From Hymenobacter amundsenii (GTDB taxonomy: Bacteria; Bacteroidota; Bacteroidia; Cytophagales; Hymenobacteraceae), in NCBI RefSeq assembly GCF_002204745.1, contig NZ_NIRR01000005.1:111908-175907 (forward strand): 64,000 nt of DNA, given 5' to 3'. The notes under the pieces were generated by a model. It worked only from the letters and a program-made list of their open reading frames with translations, had not been told where the DNA came from and ran no database searches. The translations under genes and the position numbers were made by a program. This document shows, one piece after another, positions 1-8,762 of this stretch. Within the stretch, counting starts at the first letter, position 1, and every line of letters begins with the position of its first letter.

Positions 1-996
<996 letters not shown>

Positions 997-1095
997 GCCA
1001 CAAAGTATAGTAGTAGGAACTGTCCGCTACAGCTAACACAAACCGGCCGCTCATCCCCAAGGAAGAGCGCGATTTGCGTTGTGTTGACTGCAAGC

Positions 1096-1662
1096 CTATT
1101 CGAGTGTGACGGGCGTAGTGAATACCTCGTTGCTCACATTCAGCGCGCGGTCCTTGATGCGGACGCGAAAGCGCAGCGTCGTGCCGGTACGCAAGATGGA
1201 GTTTTTGAACAGGTCCTGCTCATAGTCAATGGTGCCCTTGAGCGGGGCGGCCTGGTCGCCCTGGCTGCTGGGAGTCAGAAAGGGGTAGCGGCCATCATAG
1301 CCCGGCTCGTTGGGTGGAAACACCACATCCTTGAACTCGTTGTTGTTGTCCTTGACCTGCAGGCGGCAGAGGTAGTTGTAGCCGTCGGGGTTGAGGCTGC
1401 CGTCGGGCTTGTTGGTGTTGTAGGGCGGCTGAAGTTCCGTATCGCGCAGGCCCAGGTCGCCGTCGCCGTCTTTGTAGTTGACGGATATAACCACCCGATC
1501 GAAATCGGCGGTGCCGTTGGGCCCCGTCATTCGCTGTTTGGTAATACCTTTGAACTCAATAGACGGCGTTTCGGGGTAGTCGGGCGGGTTGAGACAGCCG
1601 GTAACCCCCAAGGCTAGTAAGGCCGGCAGCGCGGCATAGCGAAGAGTACGGGAAAGAGTCAT
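1096..1662 (-). CDS. hypothetical lipoprotein
   Basis: A 188-residue protein with a lipoprotein signal peptide ending in the lipobox LGVTGC (Cys 23), so it should be anchored in the cell envelope. The mature part has a stretch YKDGDGDLGL that is common in uncharacterised secreted Bacteroidota lipoproteins. No enzymatic motif is seen. The gene is divergent from the LuxE-like gene at 1781. A TAnnTTTG box (TATTTTTG, minus strand, 1670-1677) lies only 7 bases before the ATG, which would give an almost leaderless mRNA. The function is unknown. Confidence 0.75.
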   Translation of the reverse strand: MTLSRTLRYAALPALLALGVTGCLNPPDYPETPSIEFKGITKQRMTGPNGTADFDRVVISVNYKDGDGDLGLRDTELQPPYNTNKPDGSLNPDGYNYLCRLQVKDNNNEFKDVVFPPNEPGYDGRYPFLTPSSQGDQAAPLKGTIDYEQDLFKNSILRTGTTLRFRVRIKDRALNVSNEVFTTPVTLE

Positions 1663-1780
1663 ATAGCAGCAAAAATAACGGCCAGCGCCGGCCGTAGTGG
1701 ACGGCCCGGAAGGTACAACATCTCCACGAACGAACCAGCGCCCGCTTTGTTCTACGCTTCGCTAACCCCAATACTCCCGA

Positions 1781-2782
1781 ATGAGTTTCCGCGATAAGTA
1801 CCTGCAAGCGCTACCTCACCTGACGGCCGCCACTGCCCCAGCGGCGGCCCTGGAGCTCTTCCGCTACCAAGCCGCCCACTGTGCCCCCTATGCCGCCTAC
1901 CTGGCCGCCCTGGGCCGCGACCCGGCCGCCGTGCAGCAGTTAGCCGATATCCCGTTTCTGCCCCTCGAGTTCTTTAAGACCCACACCGTACGCACCGCTG
2001 CCGCCGACTGGGAGCCGCAGGAAACGTTTCTGAGCAGCGGCACCACTCAACAGTCGCGTAGCCACCACTACATTCGCGAGCCGCAGGTGTACCGGCAGCA
2101 CGCCCAGCGCATCTTCGAGCACTGCTACGGCCCGCTGGCCGGCTGGACGATACTGGCGCTGCTGCCCTCTTACTTGGAGCAGGGCGGCTCCTCACTGGTG
2201 GCCATGGTCGAGCACTTCGCGCAGGTGTCGGGCCAGCGGCAGCCGGCATTTTTCCTGCACGACCATGCCGCGCTGCTCGCCGCCCTGGCCGCCGCCAAGC
2301 AGGAGCCGGGCCGGAAGGTGCTGTTGATTGGAGTGAGCTACGCGTTGCTCGACTTTGCGGCTGCCTACGCCGGCCGGCCCGAGCTGCTGGACCTCACGGT
2401 GCTGGAAACGGGCGGCATGAAAGGCCGCCGCCGCGAGATGATTCGGGAGGAGCTGCACGCCGAACTGCAACGCGCCTTTGGGCCAGTGGGCATCCACTCC
2501 GAGTACGGCATGACGGAGATGCTGGGCCAGGCCTACAGCTTCGGCGACGGCCGCTTCCACACCCCGTCCCAACTGCAAATCCTGCTCCGCGACCCTTCCG
2601 ACCCGTTCTCCGTGTCGACCACCCGGGCCAGCGGCGCCCTCAACGTCATCGACCTGGCCAACATCGACAGCTGCGCCTTCCTCGAAACCAAAGACCTGGC
2701 CCGCCGCCACCCCGACGGCTCGTTCGAGGTACTAGGCCGCCTGGATAATTCCGACGTGCGCGGCTGCAATCAGATGGTGTAG
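1781..2782 (+). CDS. LuxE-family acyl-protein synthetase/acyltransferase
   Basis: A 333-residue protein resembling the LuxE acyl-protein synthetase family, which belongs to the adenylate-forming fold. Seen are an N-terminal region with DIPFLPLEFFKTH, the nucleotide-binding-like loop LSSGTTQQSRS, HSEYGMTEMLGQAY near residue 240, and a C-terminal LGRLDNSDVRGCNQ. In known members the enzyme activates a fatty acid with ATP and transfers it to a protein or carrier. No luciferase or fatty-acid reductase genes are nearby, so this is not a lux operon; Bacteroidota often carry isolated copies with unknown substrate. Cytoplasmic. Confidence 0.75.
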   Translation: MSFRDKYLQALPHLTAATAPAAALELFRYQAAHCAPYAAYLAALGRDPAAVQQLADIPFLPLEFFKTHTVRTAAADWEPQETFLSSGTTQQSRSHHYIREPQVYRQHAQRIFEHCYGPLAGWTILALLPSYLEQGGSSLVAMVEHFAQVSGQRQPAFFLHDHAALLAALAAAKQEPGRKVLLIGVSYALLDFAAAYAGRPELLDLTVLETGGMKGRRREMIREELHAELQRAFGPVGIHSEYGMTEMLGQAYSFGDGRFHTPSQLQILLRDPSDPFSVSTTRASGALNVIDLANIDSCAFLETKDLARRHPDGSFEVLGRLDNSDVRGCNQMV

Positions 2783-2842
2783 AGTCTGATCGATAGCCCT
2801 GCAGTAAACCCTTATTCAAACCTAAGTGCTATTCTTTGCTAT

Positions 2843-3277
2843 ATGATGACAAAAAAATCATTGAGGCACTATGCGCAAATAGAGCGGGAAATTGAGAAAG
2901 ATGTTTCCAGATTCACTCAGCCTCTGATGTCGAATTCAAAGTGGGTTCGCCTCATCTGCAAGCTGGTGGAAAATGCGGATAATATTCTGAAAATCGAATT
3001 CAAGAAAGTACAGCAAGACCAGATTGGCGAGCTGTACTTAGAAGGTGATACGGAATTTGGATTTGATTACTGGCAAAACGGATTCGAGGGATGCAACTCG
3101 CTCGGAGGTTGGCTTACTTTTAAGGAAATAGAATACCTGTTTTTTCCAAAAAAGATTACCTCAATCGAGCAGGAAGAACAAGACTTAGAGCAAATTGAGG
3201 CTATCTTAAATAGCATTGGTTTATTCTTGCTGGAGAAGGATGAGCAGGGTATAAAGCTACTTTGCTGCAAAAAATAA
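2843..3277 (+). CDS. hypothetical protein, low-GC orphan
   Basis: A 144-residue, acidic, soluble protein with no signal peptide and no family I recognise. It contains an E/Q-rich helix near residues 112-125 and ends in LLCCKK. Its base composition is clearly AT-richer than the neighbours (many AAA, ATT and GAA codons), which points to horizontal acquisition. It stands alone, followed at once by a strong hairpin terminator at 3276-3337. Size and composition recall immunity or accessory proteins, but no toxin gene is adjacent, so no function is assigned. Confidence 0.65.
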   Translation: MMTKKSLRHYAQIEREIEKDVSRFTQPLMSNSKWVRLICKLVENADNILKIEFKKVQQDQIGELYLEGDTEFGFDYWQNGFEGCNSLGGWLTFKEIEYLFFPKKITSIEQEEQDLEQIEAILNSIGLFLLEKDEQGIKLLCCKK

Positions 3278-3337
3278 CAGCTTGCCGATCAACAATGGCA
3301 ATCGAAAGACTGCTGTTGTTGATTGGCAAGCTGTTTT
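3276..3337 (+). terminator. intrinsic terminator after the orphan gene
   Basis: Arms 3276-3295 and 3316-3335 pair over 20 bases with one G-T pair and are followed by TTTT. The hairpin begins inside the stop codon of the upstream gene. Confidence 0.85.
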
Positions 3338-3364
3338 ATGACGCGCGTAACGCTGTGGCCAGTA

Positions 3365-4543
3365 TTACTTTCCCGCAAAGGCCTTGGCGTCGGCTTCGCT
3401 AATCGTGGCGTCGCTCATGATGACGAGGCGCTCGACCACGTTGCGCAGCTCACGGATGTTGCCGCGCCAATCTAGTTGCTGAAGGTAGGCGAGGGCCTTG
3501 TCGTCGATTTTCTTGGGCTTGTTGCCGTAGTCGTCGGCAATGTCTTTGAGGAATTTGCTGATGAGCAGCGGCACGTCGTCGCGGCGCTCGTTGAGGGAGG
3601 GCACCGGGATGAGGATAACCGAGAGGCGGTGGTAGAGGTCTTCGCGGAAGTTCTTGTCGGCAATTTCCTGGAGCAGGTCCTTGTTGGTGGCGGCCAGCAC
3701 GCGCACGTTCACCGAAATTTCCTTTTCGCCGCCCACGCGGGTAATCTTGTTTTCCTGCAGAGCGCGCAACACTTTAGCCTGGGCCGAGAGGCTCATATCG
3801 CCGATTTCGTCCAGGAACAGCGTACCGCCATCGGCCTGCTCAAACTTTCCGATGCGCTGCTTGATGGCCGACGTGAACGAGCCCTTTTCGTGGCCGAACA
3901 GTTCCGACTCAATTAGCTCCGACGGGATGGCAGCGCAGTTCACTTCCACCAGCGGGCCGCTGCTACGGCCGCTGAGCTCGTGCAGCTGCCGGGCCACCAT
4001 CTCCTTGCCCGCCCCGTTGGGGCCTGTTATGAGCACCCGAGCATCGGTGGGGGCCACCTTCTTGATGGCCTTGCGCACGGCCTGCAACCCGGCCGAGTCG
4101 CCAATCATTTCCGAGCCCTTGGCCAGCTTCTTCTTGAGCGTTTTGTTCTCCGAGCTGAGCTTGGTGGTTTCGGTGGCTAACTGCACGTGGTCGAGGGCGT
4201 TGCGCACCGTTACGAGCAGGCGGTTGAGGTCTGGTGGCTTCTGGATGAAATCATAGGCGCCCTTCTTGGTGGCTTCCACCGCCATTTCGACGTTGCCGTG
4301 GGCCGATACCATGATGAAGGTAGAGTGGGGAGCCAGGATGCGGGCCCGTTCCAGCACTTCGAGGCCGTCCATTTTGGGCATTTTCACGTCGCAGAGTACC
4401 ACGTCGTACTTTTCCTGGATCAGCATGTCGAGGCCCGTGGGGCCGTCCTCGGCCTGGTCGACCTGGTAGCTTTCGTATTCGAGAATCTCCTTGAGCGTGT
4501 GCCGGATGGCTTTTTCGTCGTCGATAATGAGTAGGCGGGGCAT
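3365..4543 (-). CDS. sigma-54-dependent NtrC-family response regulator lacking an evident HTH
   Basis: The ATG at 4543 (MPRLLIIDDE) is chosen because the frame upstream has no domain; the protein is 392 residues. Residues 1-120 are a receiver domain with phospho-acceptor Asp52 (LCDVKMPKMDG). An AAA+ sigma-54 activation domain follows, with a Walker A variant GPNGAGKE and Walker B GGTLFLDEIGD. The sigma-54 contact loop, usually GAFTGA, reads GSFTSA. The protein ends shortly after the AAA+ domain (SEADAKAFAGK), so the usual C-terminal Fis-type helix-turn-helix is missing. No sensor kinase gene is adjacent. It may act without specific DNA binding or through a partner. Confidence 0.88.
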   Translation of the reverse strand: MPRLLIIDDEKAIRHTLKEILEYESYQVDQAEDGPTGLDMLIQEKYDVVLCDVKMPKMDGLEVLERARILAPHSTFIMVSAHGNVEMAVEATKKGAYDFIQKPPDLNRLLVTVRNALDHVQLATETTKLSSENKTLKKKLAKGSEMIGDSAGLQAVRKAIKKVAPTDARVLITGPNGAGKEMVARQLHELSGRSSGPLVEVNCAAIPSELIESELFGHEKGSFTSAIKQRIGKFEQADGGTLFLDEIGDMSLSAQAKVLRALQENKITRVGGEKEISVNVRVLAATNKDLLQEIADKNFREDLYHRLSVILIPVPSLNERRDDVPLLISKFLKDIADDYGNKPKKIDDKALAYLQQLDWRGNIRELRNVVERLVIMSDATISEADAKAFAGK

Positions 4544-4683
4544 AAAGCGGAACGTAACAGAAGGCGGGTGGAAACAACGCGGCGCACCCGATCCGGCGTG
4601 CCGCAGCTGCTGAAAGATACGTAAGCCCCGCAGGAAACGGATGATTTGCGGCCGCAAGCGCGGCCGGCGCAAAGCGTTTTGGC

Positions 4684-4712
4684 TTTGCTGCAACAAAGCG
4701 GGGGCTACCTTG
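4684..4712 (+). promoter_or_regulatory. candidate promoter for the sorbosone dehydrogenase operon
   Basis: TTTG at 4684-4687, an 18-base spacer, then TACCTTG at 4706-4712, one T short of the TAnnTTTG box of Bacteroidota. It lies about 70 bases before the chosen ATG at 4780. Confidence 0.35.
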
Positions 4713-4779
4713 CGTCTGTATACCTGCTGTGTCGGGCAGGCTCAATGTCGGGCTGCCGGGACACAAGTTTTTTCTGTTT

Positions 4780-6075
4780 ATGAAACGTTCAGTTCTTTCT
4801 TCCGGCCTGGTTGCCTTGGCCGTGTTGGGCAGCGGCACTGCTCTAGTAGCGCTGCGGCCGGCTCCTGCCCGCTCCCTAGTAGTGGCCGATGCCAACAACG
4901 CCGACCTTAAACTGCCCACCGGATTTGGCGCCTTAGTAGTAGCCGAAACCGGGGGCAAGGCCCGCCACCTGGCCATTACGCCCTCTGGCACCATCTACGT
5001 GAAGCTAAACCGGCCCGACAAAGCGGGCCAGGGGATTCTGGCGTTGCAGCCCGCCACGAATGGTAAAGCCACAGTGGCCGGTGGTTTCGGCAGCTACGGC
5101 GGCACCGGCATCGCCACCAAAAACGGCTATCTGTACGCGTCGTCAGACGAGAATGTGTACCGCTATAAGCTCAACGACAAGGGCGAGGTGGTGAACAAGC
5201 AGCAGCCCGAAACCATCATCAAGGGCCTCATCAACCGCAAGCAGCACGAAAGCAAGTCGGTGGCGCTGGATAATGCCGGTAATATTTACGTCAACGTCGG
5301 GGCCTACTCCAACTCCTGCCAGGTGCAGGACCGACAGAAGGGCTCGATGGGGATTCCGAACTGCCCGGTTCTGGACTCGGCCGGCGGGATCTGGCAGTTC
5401 CGGGCCGATAAGCTTAACCAGACCTATACCGACGGTGTGCGTTACGCCACCGGCCTGCGCAACGTGGTGGGTCTCGACTGGAATAACCAAAGCAACCAAC
5501 TATTCGTGATGCAGCACGGCCGCGACCAGCTGAACAGCATCTTCCCCGATCTGTATACTACCGAAGAATCGGCCCAGAATCCGGCCGAATGCCTGTATGC
5601 GTTGCAGAAAGGCGACAACGCCGGCTGGCCCTACATGTACTATAATCTGCAAAAGAAGACCCAGATGCTGGCCCCCGAATACGGCGGCGACGGCAAGAAA
5701 ACGGTCAACGGTAAGTATCTGGAGCCGGCCGCGGCCTACCCGGCGCACATGGCCCCCAATGCCCTGCTATTCTACACGGGTACTATGTTCCCGGCGCGCT
5801 ACCGCAACGGGGCGTTTATTGCATTTCACGGCTCCTGGAACCGAGCTCCCGAACCCCAGAAGGGCTTTAAAGTCGTTTTTCAGCCCTTTAAGGACGGCAA
5901 GCCGAGCGGCGACTGGGAAGTTTTCGCCGATAATTTCGCCGGTTCTCCTGAGAAGGAAGCCGCTGGCCGGGCCGACCACAAGCCCTGCGGCCTGGCCCAG
6001 GGTCCCGATGGGTCCCTGTATGTGTCGGATGATAAGAAAGGGACTATTTACCGCATTGTGTACAACGCGAAATAA
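4780..6075 (+). CDS. PQQ-type sorbosone/glucose dehydrogenase-like secreted protein
   Basis: Start ATG at 4780 is chosen because it begins a normal signal peptide (MKRSVLSSGLVALAVL...). The 431-residue product has the beta-propeller pattern of the GSDH/L-sorbosone dehydrogenase family: KLPTGFGALVVAE, NVGAYSNSC, RNVVGLDW, MQHGRDQL, FIAFHGSWNR and PDGSLYVSDD. Family members oxidise sugars or sugar derivatives in the periplasm with pyrroloquinoline quinone. The next gene, 8 bases downstream, is a secreted cytochrome c, the natural electron acceptor, so the two probably form one periplasmic oxidation unit. The substrate is not known. Confidence 0.82.
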   Translation: MKRSVLSSGLVALAVLGSGTALVALRPAPARSLVVADANNADLKLPTGFGALVVAETGGKARHLAITPSGTIYVKLNRPDKAGQGILALQPATNGKATVAGGFGSYGGTGIATKNGYLYASSDENVYRYKLNDKGEVVNKQQPETIIKGLINRKQHESKSVALDNAGNIYVNVGAYSNSCQVQDRQKGSMGIPNCPVLDSAGGIWQFRADKLNQTYTDGVRYATGLRNVVGLDWNNQSNQLFVMQHGRDQLNSIFPDLYTTEESAQNPAECLYALQKGDNAGWPYMYYNLQKKTQMLAPEYGGDGKKTVNGKYLEPAAAYPAHMAPNALLFYTGTMFPARYRNGAFIAFHGSWNRAPEPQKGFKVVFQPFKDGKPSGDWEVFADNFAGSPEKEAAGRADHKPCGLAQGPDGSLYVSDDKKGTIYRIVYNAK

Positions 6076-6083
6076 GGATTCTG

Positions 6084-6536
6084 ATGAAGCAATTAACACT
6101 ACTACTACTAGCCCTGTGCTGGTGGGCTGGCAGCCTCCCGGCGGCGGCCCAGCAGAAACCCGCCGCTAAACGCAAAACCACCACCTCGCCAGCGGTACCG
6201 GGGGCCGTACTGGCTCGCGGGAAAGTGGTGTACACCCAAAACTGCCTCACCTGCCACATGGCCGATGGCTACGGGGTAGATGGCATGAACCCGCCACTTA
6301 TTAAAACCAGTTACGTGCTCGGTGATAAAACCCGCCTCACCAAAGTGGTGCTCCATGGCATGCAGGGGCTGGATGTGGACGGCGAACCGTACAACAACGT
6401 GATGCCCGCACACGCCTTCCTCACCGACCAACAAATTGCCGATGTGCTCACTTACGTGCGCAACAGCTTCGGCAACAAGGCCAGCGCCGTGCAAACTACT
6501 GAGGTAAAAGCAATTCGGGCGGCTAATAAAAAATAG
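6084..6536 (+). CDS. secreted c-type cytochrome
   Basis: A 150-residue protein with a signal peptide (cleavage after AAAQ) and one class I cytochrome c domain. The haem motif CLTCH is near residue 54, and MPAHAFLTDQQ supplies the likely distal Met ligand. It overlaps functionally with the preceding PQQ-type dehydrogenase (8-base gap, same strand) and is expected to accept its electrons in the periplasm. A Lys/Thr-rich linker follows the signal peptide. The operon ends at the hairpin 6560-6600. Confidence 0.9.
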   Translation: MKQLTLLLLALCWWAGSLPAAAQQKPAAKRKTTTSPAVPGAVLARGKVVYTQNCLTCHMADGYGVDGMNPPLIKTSYVLGDKTRLTKVVLHGMQGLDVDGEPYNNVMPAHAFLTDQQIADVLTYVRNSFGNKASAVQTTEVKAIRAANKK

Positions 6537-6559
6537 CCGCTGCAGGAGCACGCCGAAAC

Positions 6560-6600
6560 GCAAAAAGCCGCCGCAACTAGTGTTGCGGCGGCTTTTTGCG
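6560..6600. terminator. bidirectional terminator between cytochrome c and rnpB
   Basis: Perfect 18-base arms (GCAAAAAGCCGCCGCAAC and its complement) with A- and T-runs on both sides. It serves the plus-strand cytochrome operon and probably also the minus-strand rnpB, which ends at about 6607. Confidence 0.9.
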
Positions 6601-6606
6601 TTGGGG

Positions 6607-7017
6607 GTGATGGGTCTGTAAGCCGGGTTTTGTCCGCCTGCCCGAGAGCAGGCGGCCCCACCATTTATCTAGGCCAGTCGTTGCCGAAAGGCTCCATCAA
6701 CCTACCCGCCAGCGCCGGACGAGCCGCCCGGTGCCGTCCCCTGGAAGCGGGGCCGACGTACTGGCTTATTTGGTCTTTCAACCCCTGAGGTTTACCCAGC
6801 CGGACTGGTCACCCAGCCGCTGGTGCGCTCTTACCGCACCTTTTCACCCTTACCGGCTGCCCGAAGGCAACGTAGGCGGTATTTTCTGTGGCACTGGCTG
6901 TCCTGGTTCGCATTACGCTTGCCAGTCCTTCCCGTTAGGAAGCAGGGTGCTCTGCGTTGCCCGGACTTTCCTCGTCGCGGTTCTTGCGTTCCACGCCGCG
7001 GTGGGGCGACCCATCAC
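6607..7017 (-). ncRNA. rnpB: RNase P RNA, bacterial type A-like
   Basis: Read on the minus strand, the segment carries the universal RNase P landmarks GAGGAAAGTCCGGGC near its 5' end (about 6957-6975), ACAGAAAATACCGCC in the middle, GGTAAGAGCGCACC, and AACCCGGCTTACAGACCC at the 3' end. The ends pair as P1: 7008-7017 against 6607-6616 (GTGATGGGTC with GACCCATCAC). The length is about 411 nt. The RNA is the catalytic subunit that matures tRNA 5' ends. Exact termini are inferred from P1. Apparent ORFs across it are spurious. Confidence 0.95.
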
Positions 7018-7023
7018 TGTGAG

Positions 7024-7031
7024 CAAAGATA
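7024..7031 (-). promoter_or_regulatory. -7 box of the rnpB promoter
   Basis: Minus-strand TATCTTTG fits TAnnTTTG and sits about 7 bases before the predicted RNA 5' end. No TTG is seen at the usual 19-21 base spacing; the closest is 25 bases away. Confidence 0.6.
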
Positions 7032-7444
7032 ATACACCACGAGTGGACGATGCATTCAAGAGATGGCTGGTGCGAAAAAATGCCAAATCCCAACGCCTTA
7101 AATAATAGAAATGTACAGCACGTGATTTATAATTTATTAAATATAGTTAATAAAAAATATTTATTGATTCCATCGTTTATATGGTTGTTTGTTTGAATTT
7201 ACCAATCCAAAACATTATCTCGAAAAAGTGCTCTTAAAAGCTTGATTCGATGTAAATCATTGTTGATTTGACTCTTTGTGACCAATTTGATTGAAAAATT
7301 TACAAATATGGAAGGCTTTTTAATTTTAAATCATATACATTGCGAATGCACAAGTTGCTTGCTGTAGTACTTGGCTCAATAGGACTTAGTGTATGAGACT
7401 ATAGCCCTTTCTTACCTTGTTTTTTTCACCTTTTACCCAGTAGA
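7032..7444. other. AT-rich intergenic region, no gene seen
   Basis: About 410 bases, much AT-richer than the surroundings, between rnpB and the subtilase gene. It probably holds the subtilase promoter; TACCTTG near 7415 is a partial match only. No RNA family or repeat was recognised. Confidence 0.5.
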
Positions 7445-8665
7445 ATGCAGAAGAAATCCTACAATGCCCGCCTTGCTATGTTGTTGAGCGCCTCTGCGCT
7501 CGTTGCCAGCGCCGCTTTCACTTCCTGTAGTAAAGATGGTGTAGAACCGGAAATAGCCGGTATTGCGCAAAGCAGCAGCAGCGACGTGCGCCAGGGAGCC
7601 AACCTGATTCCCGGCCAGTATATCGTGGTGCTCAAGGACGACGCCGTAAGTACGAGCAGCAGCGATTCGTACGCTGAAAAGGTGAAGAAAGTGAAGGCCG
7701 TAGGCCAGGGCGTGCTTCGGTCGCGCGGTGCCCGGGCCGAGGCGATGGGTTTCGCCTATGGCCATGCCCTTAAAGGCTTCTCGGCCACGCTGACGGCCCA
7801 GGAGGCCAAGCAGCTACGTGCTGATGCCCGCGTGGCCTACGTGGAGCAGGACCAGATTATTGCGCTTGGTAAGCCTGCAAGCGGCGGCGGAACCACCAGC
7901 CCTGCCCAGACCACCCCTTACGGTATTACCCGCGTGGGCACCGCCGATGGTACGGGCCGCACAGCCTGGATTATTGATACGGGCATCGACCTCGACCACC
8001 CAGATCTGAATGTGGACGTAGCCCGTAGCGTTACATTCGTATCCAGAGCCCGCAGTGCGGACGACGGCAACGGGCACGGCACGCACGTAGCCGGTACGAT
8101 TGCCGCCATCAACAACTCGATTGGCGTAGTAGGCGTAGCCGCCAACGCAACGGTAGTTGCCGTGCAGGTGCTCGATGCGCGCGGTAGCGGCTCCAATTCC
8201 GGCGTAATTGCCGGTGTTGATTATGTAGGGGCCAACGGCAAGGTCGGCGACGTAGCTAACATGAGCCTGGGCGGCGGCGTATCGCAGGCCCTCGACGATG
8301 CTGTGCTTCGCGCTTCCGCGGGCGGCGTGTTGTTCGCTCTGGCTGCCGGCAACGAAACCGACGACGCTAACAACCACTCCCCAGCCCGCGTGAACGGCCC
8401 GAACATCTTCACGATTTCGGCCATGAACAGCACGGATAGCTGGGCTTCGTTCTCCAACTTCGGCAACCCGCCCATTGATTACTGCATGCCTGGTGTCGGT
8501 ATCAACTCAACCTGGCTCAACGGCGGCTATAACAGCATCAGCGGTACCTCAATGGCCGCCCCGCATATGGCCGGCGTACTGCTGATGCGCGGTAAGAACT
8601 TCACCACCAGCGGCACCGTCAAAAACGACCCCGATGGCAATGCTGATCTGATTGCTCACCTCTAA
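7445..8665 (+). CDS. S8 subtilisin-like serine protease, lipoprotein
   Basis: A 406-residue protease. Residues 1-28 are a lipoprotein signal (AAFTSC, Cys28). Residues 55-138 look like an I9 inhibitor propeptide (PGQYIVVLKDD ... VAYVEQDQ). The subtilase domain follows, with the catalytic triad Asp178 (WIIDTGID), His211 (GHGTHVAG) and Ser369 (SGTSMAAPH) and oxyanion Asn303 (AAGN). All key residues are present, so it should be an active, membrane-anchored extracytoplasmic endopeptidase of the proteinase K type. The gene is monocistronic, with its own terminator at 8688-8717. Confidence 0.95.
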   Translation: MQKKSYNARLAMLLSASALVASAAFTSCSKDGVEPEIAGIAQSSSSDVRQGANLIPGQYIVVLKDDAVSTSSSDSYAEKVKKVKAVGQGVLRSRGARAEAMGFAYGHALKGFSATLTAQEAKQLRADARVAYVEQDQIIALGKPASGGGTTSPAQTTPYGITRVGTADGTGRTAWIIDTGIDLDHPDLNVDVARSVTFVSRARSADDGNGHGTHVAGTIAAINNSIGVVGVAANATVVAVQVLDARGSGSNSGVIAGVDYVGANGKVGDVANMSLGGGVSQALDDAVLRASAGGVLFALAAGNETDDANNHSPARVNGPNIFTISAMNSTDSWASFSNFGNPPIDYCMPGVGINSTWLNGGYNSISGTSMAAPHMAGVLLMRGKNFTTSGTVKNDPDGNADLIAHL

Positions 8666-8687
8666 TCAGGTTGAACCACACTAAGTG

Positions 8688-8717
8688 AAAAGGCCCGCCA
8701 ATCGGCGGGCCTTTTTT
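8688..8717 (+). terminator. intrinsic terminator after the subtilase gene
   Basis: AAGGCCCGCC and GGCGGGCCTT pair around a four-base loop, followed by a run of T. Confidence 0.9.
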
Positions 8718-8762
8718 TATGGGCGCTGAAAAATGCCAACTGGGGAATTTCAAATCAAGCGG

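Noticed and set aside
1031..1090. Inverted repeat CAGCTAACACAA/TTGTGTTGACTG after the E1 gene
   Set aside because: The arms are short and mismatched and have no T-run; not strong enough for a terminator or repeat element.
4543..4696. Longer N terminus of the NtrC-type regulator
   Set aside because: The extra 51 residues are Arg/Pro-rich without domain; receiver domains start within a few residues of the ATG at 4543.
6731..7105. A 124-codon frame across rnpB
   Set aside because: The segment is RNase P RNA by several conserved motifs and P1 pairing; the frame is chance.
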